Below are positions 36,401 to 47,100 of a DNA stretch of 64,000 nt, piece after piece (position 1 is the first letter of the stretch; every line of letters begins with the position of its first letter). Below the pieces are notes generated by a model. That model worked only from the letters and a program-made list of their open reading frames with translations, did not search any database and was not told where the DNA came from. The DNA lies in the NCBI GenBank assembly GCA_019022495.1, contig JAFEKR010000002.1, forward strand, positions 5,146,001 to 5,210,000, read 5' to 3'. The translations under genes and the position numbers were made by a program. Source of the stretch: Epichloe hybrida. Its lineage: Eukaryota; Ascomycota; Sordariomycetes; Hypocreales; Clavicipitaceae.

Positions 36401-37403
36401 ATGGCCTCCCGCTTGGCGCGAAGCGCTGTTGGTACGTTTTGATCCCACAGGCAGCGGTTCGTCAACCGATTCGAGGCCCCAATTGACGCAATCCTGTAGG
36501 CGCTCCCCTTCTCCGACCTGCCCTCGCTCGCCGAGTCGTCCCTGCGCTGTCCGCCGCCGCCGCCGCCGCCCGCCACGCCAGCAACGTCCCGGCCGAGGAC
36601 CCCAAGAAGAAGGCTCAGAGCATCATCGACTCCCTTCCCGGAAGCAACCTCCTCAGCAAGACCGCTTTCCTCAGCAGCGCGGCTGGTCTGAGCATCTACG
36701 CCATCAGCAATGAGTACTACGTCATGAACGAGGAAACCATCGTGGCCATCTGCCTGTTGGCTGTCTGGGGTGGGCTCATCAAGTACGGTGGCCCCGGCTA
36801 CAAGGAGTGGGCTGAGAGCCAGAACGAGAAGATCAAGAACATCCTCAACAGCGCTCGTGCCGACCACACCGAGGCCGTCAAGGGACGTATCGAGGACGTT
36901 CGGCAGATGACTGGTGTTGTTGACATCACCAAGGCGCTCTTCGAGGTTTCCAAGGTAATGGAATAACGAAGGAATCTTTTTTTTTTTTTTTTGCAAATTC
37001 TACGCAAAGGGACAAAGACGTTCCGAGCATCGAAACAGTTGTACTGATGCAATTGCGTTCGTTCAGGAAACCGCCAAGCTCGAGGCCAAGGCCTACGAGC
37101 TCGAGCAGCAGACCGCCCTGGCTGCCGAAGCCAAGGCCGTACTCGACTCCTGGGTCCGCTACGAGGGCCAGGTTAAGCAGCGTCAGCAGAAGGAGCTTGC
37201 TGCCTCCATTATTGCCAAGGTTCAGAAGGAGCTGGAGAACCCAAAGGTCCTGCAGCAGATCCTGCAGCAGAGCGTTGCTGATGTTGAGAGTACGTTTCGA
37301 GATGCCACATCTGCTCACAACTTTGGTGCCCATGTTTGTTTATTGGTTCTTGACTTGCTAACAGATACCTACCACAGAAATTGTCTCTTCCAAAGCCCAA
37401 TAG
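36401..37403 (+). CDS. atp4: Mitochondrial F1Fo ATP synthase subunit 4 (b)
   Basis: Peripheral-stalk subunit b linking F1 to Fo at the inner mitochondrial membrane. Exons 36401-36431, 36500-36954, 37067-37289 and 37378-37403 give 244 aa. Joined N-terminus MASRLARSAVGAPLLRPALA then RRVVPALSAAAAAARHASN is an Arg/Ala-rich mitochondrial presequence. PKKKAQSIIDSLPGSNLLSK starts the mature part. Two hydrophobic segments follow (TAFLSSAAGLSIYAISNEYYV and ETIVAICLLAVWGGLIKY), then the long stalk helix (WAESQNEKIKNILNSARADH..., ETAKLEAKAYELEQQTALAAEA). It ends DVEKIVSSKAQ. Intron 2 has a long T-run near its donor. The last exon is only 26 nt; an alternative AG 14 nt upstream would give a non-conserved tail. 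Confidence 0.93.
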
Positions 37404-37855
37404 ATGGCCCCTCCGAACGTACTACCGTTTCCTTTTGTTACAACACTCTGTGCATATAGACACACCTGTGCAATAGCCGATTAAATCGAGAGACGAGAGT
37501 CTTCAAATGACTTTGACTAAATGTTCCATTTGCTCTGTTTGTGACTGTCCTCATTTCTCAATGTGTCCCGTGTGAATCTGCCGTAATAGATGAATCCAAT
37601 GGGCTTTACTTACACTACGAAAGGGCAGACACTCGGAATGAGTCTGACGGAGCTGCCACATATATCGTCTGCTCATATTGACATTCTGGTTTTAAAAGAA
37701 AACGTGTGCCACTCAATGCCGCACGACCTCATACTTTCAGCTCGACTATGCATCTCGTGTATGTCTGAAGAGTTGTAGTTATGGACCACACTCCAATTAC
37801 GGTATAATAGTACAATTCTCATCTCGAACCGCCCTCCAACAATCCAATTCAATAT
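37404..37855. other. Convergent intergenic region atp4 / heh2
   Basis: About 450 bp between 3' ends, AT-rich; nothing else recognised. Confidence 0.5.
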
Positions 37856-39966
37856 TCAGTAAATGGGCCTCGACTCTTCCCATCTTTTAACCTCAGTCAT
37901 GCCTTTGGCATCAGGCGTCTCTTCCTTGGTCTCTGGTGCCGAGGAGACTCTACCACTACGGCGTCTCCTGGCTCCTTCACCTTTCGTAGGCCCAATCCAC
38001 TCCCATGCACGGCCGACTTCTCCACTGCGACCTTCTCTTTGACTTGTTCGGACGTTGCTGTTTTGTTCTACAACAGCTCTGACCCGTTGCCAAATGTGAT
38101 CCCTCTCAGACAGAGTGTGTATACTGCGGAGAACATCGTCTCTCAGGTTAGGCAAGAAAAGCCATGGGTCGTCGAGATCCTCTTCTCCGAGCTCACGCTG
38201 GTTTGCCAGTCGTCCCAGCACCAAATCTACAAGAGCTGGGACCTGTGCAGATGTTTCGATGTGACGACGGTATCGTGAACGAAGGTAAAAAGTGCCGAAA
38301 GTCAGTGAAATCAAAAGTCCAATTGCGAGTCGATATCTTGCCAGTCTGAGCCAGATTGATCGCTTGACGGCGCAGGCGAGCGGAAGGCGAGCGAGAGAGG
38401 TGGACGAGAGCTTTCTGACTGAAAGATCGGCGGAACCGGGCGGTCTGTTGGGTCAATGTCGGATCTGATTAGTTGATGTGTCAGAGAATATGTTTGCAGC
38501 ATAGGGGATGAGCAGCGCGGGGGGAATCGCCTGCGCTTGTTCCGCATGTGAAGACTATACTCGTGTAAACTTACTTGGTTGCTTCCATCTGGACCTCAAC
38601 TTCATCTCTCGTGGTCACCTTGCCAATGGCTTTGTCCCACAGGTCATCAAACTCCTTGTTGCTCAGTCTTTTGTTCCTTCTCTTGCTGACGGCTTCTTTG
38701 AGCTCTGCCTCGGCGATCGCGGGAGAATTTTCCTGGTGGCCAGCGTCATCAACCAAGTCGTGCCTCCAAGGACAAAGGATGTGGCCTCTGAAGGAAACCG
38801 GAAACGCATCTGACGGCAAATCCTTCGTAGCAATAGGCATTTTGCGGGCATGGCTCGCACTGCGGCTCAATAAGAGAAACCAGAACGTCAGGAACGGCAA
38901 TTTCGGGTGGTAAAAGGTGCTTGGCTGGTCTTCCAAGCCCGCAATATCCTACAGCCAGCTTCTCCTGTCGATACCATGCTCCATACGCACCAAGAAGCGC
39001 CATGAGAAGAACGAAAATAGGCGTCAAAATGCCAGTTGGGCGGGCTGGTTTGCGATTTTTCCGCGAAGTCACTACGGCTCTACCGCTCTTCTGGGCATCT
39101 TCAAGCTCCAGCTGCTCATCGACAGTGAACTCCTCGCCAGGCTCCAAAGCAAACTCCGGGCTTCTCTGGCGCAACTTTGGGCTAAATATCTCAGATGTTC
39201 GCGACTTCTTGGGCTTATCAAAGAAGCCGTCCGTACGCCTCCGAGCAGATTGCGCATTCTTTGAGACATCTTCATCGAGTGTCTGCCGTCGATTCTTTGG
39301 GGTGGCTGTTGGTGGAGGGGAGCTACCGCCACTTTGGAAAGGATTATCATCGGTGAAGACACTTTCATCATGCTCGTCATCATCGTCCTCACCCGGTGCC
39401 TCAGCATACTCATTTGAATGGTCTGCATATGCCGGATAGTCCTCTGCCTCTTCCTCCGGCTCCGATTCTGACTTTATTTGCGGTGTCAAAATCCTTCTGC
39501 TCGTTCGACGCGTCGACTTGGACGCGACCGAAGCGGTGCCATCATCATCATCGACATGAGACAGCTGTCGGCTGGCAGATCGCGAGCTTCGCTTTCGTGG
39601 GCTGCGTAGAATATTTGCCTCAGTTTCCTCATGTTCAGCCTTTATTTTCCCGGAGCTCTTCCTCGGCGACAACGACCTGCGAGAAGATGATTGCCGCGAG
39701 CGCGGCTCTTGCTCGTCCCAAACGTTGGAATCGTCGGCACTACCAGCATTGATGAAACCCAGACTGGATCTTTTCGCTTTGAGTTTTTGTGCTCGAAGCT
39801 TGGAGGCTTGTGAAAGAACATGGTCATTGACGAGTTCAACCAGCTGACTTTTCTTTGCTGTAGAGGGATAGTCCACGTTGTGCGTGACAAGGATAGATCG
39901 CAGCCGTGGCACAGTCACGGTGCGGGGATCGAATCCCTCTTGAAGATAGTCGTCGACATCAGCCAT
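37856..39966 (-). pseudogene. Heh2/Src1 (Man1-type) inner nuclear membrane protein, reading frame disrupted
   Basis: LEM/HeH-type protein that tethers chromatin to the inner nuclear membrane. The first part (38575-39966) starts MADVDDYLQEGFDPRTV; the HeH helix-extension-helix is at about residues 3-50. A long Ser/Arg/acidic nucleoplasmic region and a first membrane span follow (ILTPIFVLLMALLGAYGAW, about 303-321). The luminal MSC domain begins (SLIEPQCEPCPQNAYCYEGFAVRC...RPHPLSL). The frame then breaks near 38755: it stops at TGA after LEARLG, while the conserved continuation LVDDAGHQ...AELKEAVSKRR...EFDDLWDKAIG lies in another frame. The stretch normally between HPLSL and that segment appears missing. 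The next exon (37856-38444, intron 38445-38574) is in phase with the downstream frame and carries the second span (RLAIGLLISLTFGTFYL) and PWLFLPNLRDDVLR...WEWIGP. Real lesion or assembly error cannot be separated here. Confidence 0.85.
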
Positions 39967-40256
39967 GGCGGGAGAGTGATGCCTTGACTATTGACAATGC
40001 TTAGTTTCTGCTTACTGCCAAGAACACCAGGGCACAGTAGGCGTGAGAGCGCGACGCAGGTCGGAAACCGTTGCGATCAAAGCTGGCTGAATGTGACGGC
40101 ATGCGCGGCTGAAACAAAGGCAACAAGGCAGCCGAGGATAGTCGTACCTTAGGCCGACGTTGGATTGGCCTGAAGGGGGATGCAGGTCGTCGAGGTGGCC
40201 GCAGAAAGAGAGGCTCTCGATAATAATGAGCTTCTACGGAGTAGTCGGTCCGTAGG

Positions 40257-40318
<62 letters not shown>

Positions 40319-40655
40319 CAAACACGATCACTCACTCGTCAACGCTATTGCAAGGAAGCCTGAGATGCGGGAAAAACATTGACGCTGTTGTCGAATGTCG
40401 TCGAATGTTGTTGATCGGAGGCCAGAGATCCACTGACGCAACATAATAGTGCCGTTGTCTGTGGCAACTCACTTGAATGGACAAGCCGTGGCTGAGGCTT
40501 CTCTAGCCACATGTGGCGTCTTGCTGCTAGTTGGACTGGTACATACGGATCCGTACGGACCATGTACATGTACTTCTTTCGAAGCTTGCATGACTTATCG
40601 TCCCACCTCGAAATCCATGTTCCCCCACGGAAGCCCAGTTCCCAGACTTGCAAAC
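39967..40655. other. Divergent intergenic region heh2 / coq6
   Basis: About 690 bp. Contains the (TG)29 microsatellite and a second perfect TACGGATCCGTA palindrome (40543-40554). The open frame upstream of the coq6 start is not supported as an N-terminal extension. Confidence 0.55.
40258..40315. repeat. (TG)29 dinucleotide microsatellite
   Basis: An uninterrupted alternating TG tract of 58 nt between divergent genes; such tracts can adopt Z-DNA and vary in length. Confidence 0.97.
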
Positions 40656-42201
40656 ATGACGCCGAACATAATGACAGGAGCGCGGGGTCTTCTAACACCG
40701 TCACGATTTTCCTGTAAAAGCTGCTCCCACCAAGCTCGCAGACAGTGGAGGCGATTCTATTCGACTTCAAAAGACGACATATACGATGTTGTCTGCGTAG
40801 GAGGAGGGCCTGCCGGGCTCAGCCTCCTCGCCGCACTCCGTACGAAGCAACATGTGCTCCTCAACTAAGCATCCCCATAGATTCTCATTCTAACCCTTCA
40901 AAATAGGCGCCGATCCAATCACCTCTCGTCTTCGCGTTGCGCTCGTCGAGGCGCAGCATCTATCCAAGACGGCCTCATTCTCTCTCCCACCCACCCAGTT
41001 CTCCAACCGCTGCAGCTCCCTCACGCCGACATCAGCACAGTACCTCAACGCCATAGGCGCATGGTCGCACATGAAACGCGATCGGATCCAAGACTTTCAC
41101 GAAATGCAAGTCTGGGACGGAGTCACTGGTGCCCGAATCGAGTTCGACTGGCCAGCGGGCTCGGGTCCAAGCAAGACCATTGCGTACATGGCGGAAAACC
41201 TGAACCTGACCTCGGGGTTGTTAAGTCGAATCAGGGAGCTAGGCGGCGTCAGCCTATTCGACAACTCGAAAGTAGAGAAGATTGATCTCGGAGAAGAGAC
41301 CGAGCATGTGGATCTTCGAGACTGGCCCATTGTCCACTTATCAAGTGGCCACTTTCTGGCTGCGCGGCTTCTCGTCGGCGCGGACGGAGCAAACAGTCCT
41401 GTGCGAGCCTTTGCCGGTATCCAGAGTCGCGGCTGGGACTACGGCAGACACGGTCTCGTCGCGACGCTCCAGATCGAAGGCGAAGGCTGGGGCGGCCAGT
41501 TCAGCAAGGTCGCCTACCAACGCTTCTTGCCATCCGGACCCGTCGCCATGCTGCCCTTGCCGGGGAACTTTGCGACGCTCGTGTGGACCACTACGCCCGA
41601 GAATGTAGCTCTGTTGAGAAAGCTCTCTCCGCAGGATTTCATCGCCACAGTGAATGCTGCTTTCCGACTTAGTCCCGTCGACCTAGGCTACATGCACTCA
41701 CAGACCGAGGGCCAAGCGGAGGAGTACGATTGGAGAATCCAGCACACGCCTGTTGATGTGAAATCTGTCCCGCAGACCGTCGTGGGCGTACAAGAGGGCA
41801 CGATCGCCTCTTTCCCACTGAAGCTTCGCCACGCAGATACTTATATTGGCGAGCGGGTTGCCCTGGTCGGTGACGCCGCCCACACCATCCACCCGCTTGC
41901 AGGACAGGGCCTCAACCAGGGACAAGGCGATGTCCAAAGCCTGGTCAAGAGCATCCAATATGCCGTTTCTCATGGACAGGATCTCGGCACCCAAATGTCC
42001 CTGGAAAGCTACAATAGCGAGAGATACGCCGCCAATCACGTCATACTCGGCGTGTGTGATAAACTGCACAAGCTCTACTCTGTTGAGAGTGGACCATTGG
42101 TTGGTCTTCGATCTGTTGGTCTGCAGGCCGTCAATGCGCTGTCACCGCTAAAGAAGTTTTTCATGGAGCAGGCTTCTGGCACTGGAATCAAGATCGTGTA
42201 A
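40656..42201 (+). CDS. coq6: Ubiquinone biosynthesis monooxygenase COQ6
   Basis: Mitochondrial FAD-dependent C5-hydroxylase of the CoQ synthome, matrix side of the inner membrane. Exon 1 is 40656-40839 and exon 2 is 40907-42201 (67-nt intron), giving 492 aa. The join reads SLLAAL|RADPITSRLRVALVEAQHL. The N-terminus is Arg/Ser-rich with RRQWRRFYSTS, a mitochondrial presequence. The FAD fold starts with DVVCVGGGPAGLS (about residues 46-56). The family then shows LLVGADGANSPVR (GD-type second FAD motif) and VALVGDAAHTIHPLAGQGLNQG (third FAD motif). UbiH/Coq6-type end: PLKKFFMEQASG. A second in-frame ATG lies five codons downstream (40671). Divergent from heh2, convergent with the complex I gene. 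Confidence 0.94.
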
Positions 42202-42471
42202 AAAGACACAAAGCTAGATAATTGTACGATAGAAGTATGTAAAATAACGGCATGAACGGCAACTGTTATAGGGAAGCAGGCTTCAGAAGAGGCTTTGAGC
42301 TTGCTCTTTCCGTATGCAGCACAGTAAATCACCACAAGTGGACACAAGACTACTGGAAAGGCTTGAAAAAAGGACACATCTGCGGAGTATTTACGGGTTC
42401 TCCAAGCCAGCTATGACGACAGACAAAAGAAAAAGGTTTAATTGACATTTGCTCCTATCCTCCCAAACACT

Positions 42472-44042
42472 TTATCGATCGACCTCGCCTGTATTCAAAT
42501 GTTAGTCGCGTGTAGGAAGAGAAAACAGAAGAGAGGATGACAAGGGGGGGGGAAGGGGGGCCGGACTTACCAAACACCAAATCCATGGTACCAATCACAG
42601 CGACGGCGTCGGCCAACAAGTGGCCCTTGCAAACGTGGTCGAAACCACCCAAGTGAGCGAAACCGGGAGCACGGATGTGGCATCTGTAAGGACGCTCGCT
42701 GCCATCAGAGACGACATAGACACCCATCTCTCCCTTGGGAGCCTCGATGACGGAATAAGTCTCGCCAGGAGGAACGGCGTAACCCTTGGTGTAGAGAAGA
42801 AAATGATGGATCAAAGCCTCCATGTTCTCCTTCATTGCAGTACGAGGAGGAGGTGATACCTTGTAGTCCTCAACGCGAACGGGGCCTGCAGGCATCTGGT
42901 TCAGGCACTGGTGAATGATGCGCAGAGACTGGCGGAATTCCTCCATTCTGCAAAGATATCGGTCATAGCAATCGCCATGGGCGCCGACGGGGACGTCGAA
43001 CTCGACTTTATCGTAGGCGTCGTACGGCTGACTCTTTCGGATATCCCAAGGAACACCAGAGCCTCGCAACATGACACCAGAGAATGAAAGATTCAGGGCG
43101 TCAGCAGCAGACACAACACCAACACCTCTCAATCGCTCGATCCAGATACGGTTATCAGTAAGCATTTCCTCGGTTTCGTCAATACGATCACCGAATTGAG
43201 TAGCCCATTGGTAGATGTCGTCCAGCAAACCAGCGGGAATATCCTGGTGAACACCACCGGGGCGAACATAAGCAGCGTGGAGACGAGCACCAGAGACACG
43301 TTCATAGAATTCCTGCGATTCGAGTTAGATGATGATTCAAAGTACCCAGGCGTTTTCGAGACGTTTTCATGTCCCTGGTCGCACGCACCATGAGTTTCTC
43401 TCGTTCCTCGAAACCCCAGAGGAAAGGCGTCAAAGCACCTACGTCCATGGCGTGAGACAAAACAGACATGAGATGGTTCAAAATTCGGGTGATTTCTCCA
43501 AACAGGGTTCGAATGTACTTGGCGCGGTCAGGGATCTCGATGTTGAGAAGCTTCTCGACAGCAAGAGCAAAACATTGCTCATTGGTCATCATGGAAACGT
43601 AATCCAATCGGTCGAAGTAAGGAAGAGCCTGGAGGTAGGTTTTGTATTCGATCAACTTCTCAGTGCCACGGTGGAGCAGACCGACGTGAGGGTCAGCACG
43701 GATGATCTCTTCGCCATTGAGCTCGAGGATGAGTCGAAGCACACCGTGTGCGGCAGGATGCTGAGGTCCGAAGTTGACAGTGTAGTGTCTGACCTTGCGA
43801 TCCTCGACCGAGTTCTCGCGCGACTTTTTGGTGGCGCCAGGAACAACCTTGGAGGTGCCATAGGGATCGCTTGGGTGCGCAAAGTCATCGTCGACGGGGA
43901 TCAGCCTGGTGCCCATAGGTTCGGGGGTGGCGTATTTTCGGAAGCATGTCGAGGAGAACGGGCGAGCGGCAACATGTAAGATTGCTGGTCGTAGTGGCAA
44001 TCGCCGGGCTCGACCAGCGAGTCTCTGCAGGGAGGAAGCCAT
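42472..44042 (-). CDS. nuo49: Complex I 49-kDa subunit (NDUFS2 / NUO-49)
   Basis: Core subunit of mitochondrial NADH:ubiquinone oxidoreductase that helps form the quinone site. Exons 43389-44042, 42571-43312 and 42472-42488 (introns 76 and 82 nt) give 470 aa; the last exon is 17 nt and codes EVDR-stop. The presequence is [19 protein letters not shown] followed by [14 protein letters not shown]. Conserved features include [78 protein letters not shown] across the first join (written here only to mark the join region), [11 protein letters not shown] and IIGT-like [19 protein letters not shown] 9-G run lies in the second intron. The length and motifs are complete. Confidence 0.95.
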
Positions 44043-44737
44043 TGGGATAGAGCGGAGGTGGGGGGCGAAAGAAGGCAAGAGGATGAGCTGGAGATCCTCC
44101 TGGAGAGCCTCTTGCTCGGGGTCAATGGCTCGAGGGCTGAGGGAAGTCGTCGAGATGGTTATGACCCGTTCTGTTCCTGTGTAATACTGCACGTCAGGAT
44201 TCGGGGCAGCGTTGTGGTGGGTTCCCGGAGTTGGATCGGGTCATTATTCTTGCGCCGTGCACGAGCCAATCAGGACGCGGGTCCTAGCAGCCCATCTGAG
44301 GCTGTATGTGTTACGTGCTAGGATTGACAAGTATCCGTTGACCTTCGTCCCGACCGTCATTCTGACGAATTCGTCAATCTCGATCGACGGCCCCCTATGC
44401 AGCTTCCTCACGAACCCAATAAAGCTCGCTATAATGCTTCCCTTACACCAGCTAGATCAGTGCGAGAAACAGCGATTACAGCGGCTTTATAAGCAAGATC
44501 ATTAGCGCTAAACCTGTGGCATCTCTAGGAAGACCTTGCCTTCAAGAAACCAGGTCTTTCAATATCTCAAGGACCCATGCCTGGCTAGTTAGCATTTTAA
44601 CAGATTTAACGGCAGCTATACTAGCACATCCAGCAGCAATTCCAGTGGCAACAAGACAGTACCAACACTAGTAGGCATTGATTGACGCATATACACATCT
44701 TCACATCTACATATCTACATGAGTCTCATATATTTTC
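44043..44737. other. Intergenic region with decayed repeat
   Basis: About 695 bp. The first part holds the nuo49 promoter. It carries one copy of a 32-nt dispersed repeat (44309-44340) and an AT-richer stretch (44400-44700) with stop-riddled frames that looks like decayed sequence. No gene is recognised. Confidence 0.5.
44309..44340 (+). repeat. 32-nt dispersed repeat, copy 1
   Basis: TGTTACGTGCTAG-R-ATTGACAAGT-NN-CCGTTG type sequence, 29 of 32 positions shared with 56601-56632. Confidence 0.8.
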
Positions 44738-46099
44738 CTAGCCAAACAAAATGGGCTCAACATTTTTACCAAGCAAATCCAAGAAAGCATCATTAAGCAC
44801 CTTGGAGAGAATCTTCAGGGTAGCAATATCGGCCCAAGACGAAAACACCGATTTCTTGGAGCATCCTGCCCCGGGCCTGTTTCCATCCATGACGCCCTTC
44901 AGCCAGCGAAGTGCCTCTGGCGCCCCAAGGAGAGCCTCGCTACCGTGATCCGAGGCAAAGTCTCGCACGTACTCGACGCTGGCCCCGTTCGCGCAGTACG
45001 TGTCTACCACGGCATCCGAGTCCGCGATGGGGCTGACTTGGTCGTTCGCTGATTTATACCAGTACAGGGGGATCGTGGGCGTCTTGCGGCCAAACGCGTT
45101 GTCCCGGAGGATTCGGGTGATGATGGGATCCCGGTAGATCAACTGCGGGTCGTCGAACATGCCGACGACGTCCTGGAAGGCAAACTCGGCCACGTTGGCG
45201 ACAAAACATTGCGTCTGGGTCTTGTATAGCTTGGCCGAGTAGGCCGGCTTGACGTGCTCGGCAACAACGCTCTTCAGGTGGGGGTACTCAAAAGTGAGAC
45301 CCAGGATGCCGGTCGGGATCAACCCGGCCAGGAAGCTCTTGTTGACGCTCTTGACGACGCTAGTGATGTCCGGCACGGTGCCGCCGACAGCTGCCCCGGC
45401 AATCTCGAGCTCAGGGGCGTACTGCGGCTGCAGTTCCGCAGCCCAGTTTGTGGCTACGCTGCCGCCAGAGTAACCCCACATGGCGATGGTAGGCTTCTCC
45501 GAGATGCCGGTCGTGGATGCAGAGTTCAAGGCAGCGCGGATGCCATCGAGGGTGGCGTGCCCGGCCAGGGCGTTGGCCAGATAGGCGGCGTTTGGCCCTT
45601 GGAAATCGGGAATGATGACAACCCAGCCCTGCTCGAGGGAGGCTTCGATGAGAAGGAGCTCAGCTTGTGTGACGAGAGTGCCCAGCAGCGGTCCCGTGGC
45701 AGATAGTAACTGCACCGCATACGACGGGGCGCAATCCAGCGAGGCTGCGTCCTCGGCCACCTGGTACGACAGCACCTTGTTATAGTCGGCTTTGTCGGGG
45801 ACCAAAACGGTCAAGACGGTGGCGGTCGCATTGCCGAAGCTGTCAGTCGTTCGATACAGAATCTGATGGCTGGCGTCGAGTCTGACCGGAGCGAGACCGA
45901 ATGTCGCAACGGGGTACGGCGTCTTCCTCTGCCTGAGAATGGCGCCTGGCTTGGCCTGGTCGACGTTGTCGGGAACAGCGTAGAACGAGTCCTTGCTGGG
46001 CAGCACAGGGCCAGCTCTCTCCACCAACAAAGCGGCAGGAACAGCGCTGGCGACGGCCGCCAAGGTGGCGACAGCCAGACGCAGGGAGGCATGAACCAT
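44738..46099 (-). CDS. Secreted lipase (LIP family, PF03583-like)
   Basis: Single-exon gene, 453 aa, alpha/beta-hydrolase related to Candida secretory lipases, which cleave triacylglycerols outside the cell. The start MVHASLRLAVATLAAVASAVP provides a signal peptide with likely cleavage near residue 20. The nucleophile elbow is GYSGG with Ser211 (AMWGYSGGSVATNWAAEL). The acid region is SANDQVSPIADSDAVVDTYC, and the catalytic His is probably in FASDHGSEALLG. Cys pairs (LDCAPSY, QTQCFVANV, CANGASV, GAGCSKK) fit an extracellular enzyme. The open frame extends 121 codons upstream to 46462, but that part lacks coding character and would bury the signal peptide. It is the first of several accessory-looking genes. 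Confidence 0.92.
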   Translation of the reverse strand: MVHASLRLAVATLAAVASAVPAALLVERAGPVLPSKDSFYAVPDNVDQAKPGAILRQRKTPYPVATFGLAPVRLDASHQILYRTTDSFGNATATVLTVLVPDKADYNKVLSYQVAEDAASLDCAPSYAVQLLSATGPLLGTLVTQAELLLIEASLEQGWVVIIPDFQGPNAAYLANALAGHATLDGIRAALNSASTTGISEKPTIAMWGYSGGSVATNWAAELQPQYAPELEIAGAAVGGTVPDITSVVKSVNKSFLAGLIPTGILGLTFEYPHLKSVVAEHVKPAYSAKLYKTQTQCFVANVAEFAFQDVVGMFDDPQLIYRDPIITRILRDNAFGRKTPTIPLYWYKSANDQVSPIADSDAVVDTYCANGASVEYVRDFASDHGSEALLGAPEALRWLKGVMDGNRPGAGCSKKSVFSSWADIATLKILSKVLNDAFLDLLGKNVEPILFG

Positions 46100-46458
46100 G
46101 CCGCAAGAAGGGGGGAAACAGTTCACGCACGAGGACCAAAGAAACAGAGGACCAAGGAAACAGATGACCCAAGAAACAAAGGACCAAAGCGACAAGTGAA
46201 CAAAGGGTTCCAAGGCAACATCTTGATGGATTTTGTACATATTTCCCCATGGTCTGAAGGCGTAAATCTCCGCCTTCGGTGGCGCGCTAGGGTGGCACGC
46301 TAGACAACATTCAACGTCGATCGAGAACAGGATTCCAAGGTTGTGCGTGCCTTGGTCTGCGTCTGTGCGAACCACTGCGTTGACGACAAGCTCAATCCCA
46401 TAGGTCTTGTGAGTCGTGACGCACGAGGCGTTTGAATTAGTCCCACCACGCCTTGTAT
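46100..46458. other. Intergenic region upstream of lipase
   Basis: About 360 bp with several ACCAAAG/AAACAGA-type near-repeats (46136-46205). No gene; probable lipase promoter. Confidence 0.45.
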
Positions 46459-47100
46459 TCACCCACCACTCGCAGAAACGTCCGAATCTTCATGCGACTC
46501 TCCACGCCCAATCACATCTGTCCCCTCATCGCCCCAGATGGGGGGACACTCCTCCGTGCCCTCCAGAATCTCCTCCCAGATTTCATCACTGCAATCCAGC
46601 ACGCACACGTCTTCTACATTCATCACTTCCTCGCTTTCACTCATTGCCCCGAGACCCTGCCCACTGACAGCCGAGGCCGGCAACCCCCGCTCGTGCCGTT
46701 CAATAGCTTGCAAAACGGCCTGCAGGCGCTCGTCCTCCTCGTCATCCCCCTCAAACAAGGTGAGGATATCTGCCGGCTGAGCAATCATGTTCTTCATTCC
46801 ACCGACCATCGCCCATGGCTCTTCGTAGTCGTAGCACTCGGATGGAACCTGGTCGGCGTCGTCGCAGATGTCCATCCTGTCAAACGACGCGTCAGGCGCC
46901 CAGCCATCCGGCTCCGTGCGCGGTGAAGAGGGTGTCGATTTCTGCGGACCATTCTCATCCTGTTGCGAAGTGCTCTTGCACCACGCGAGCTCGTTGTTGG
47001 ACATCTCGTCCGTTATACTCGGTCGCAATTCTTCGGGCGTGGCCTTTTCATCATCGTCCATTGGTTCCGAACAAGCGGGCATTTCCATCGGATGAGACAT
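46459..47100 (-). CDS. Acidic hypothetical protein
   Basis: A 213-codon frame beginning MSHPMEMPACSEPMDDDEKAT with a purine at -3; an in-frame ATG 11 codons upstream (47133) is also possible. No domain is recognised. The product is strongly acidic, with blocks such as LFEGDDEEDERLQAVLQAIERH and SDEIWEEILEGTEECPP, no signal peptide and no membrane span. The helical acidic segments recall protein-interaction or activation regions, but no function is assigned. Support is the length, the biased composition and the lack of overlap with neighbouring genes; it lies head-to-tail upstream of the lipase. It could be one exon of a larger gene. Confidence 0.5.
   Translation of the reverse strand: MSHPMEMPACSEPMDDDEKATPEELRPSITDEMSNNELAWCKSTSQQDENGPQKSTPSSPRTEPDGWAPDASFDRMDICDDADQVPSECYDYEEPWAMVGGMKNMIAQPADILTLFEGDDEEDERLQAVLQAIERHERGLPASAVSGQGLGAMSESEEVMNVEDVCVLDCSDEIWEEILEGTEECPPIWGDEGTDVIGRGESHEDSDVSASGG

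Noticed and set aside
40001..40331. Open frames encoding long His-Thr or Cys-Val runs
   Set aside because: They are simply translations of the TG microsatellite.
44738..46462. Longer lipase reading frame starting at 46462
   Set aside because: The extra 121 codons have no coding character and would place the clear signal peptide (from 46099) inside the protein.
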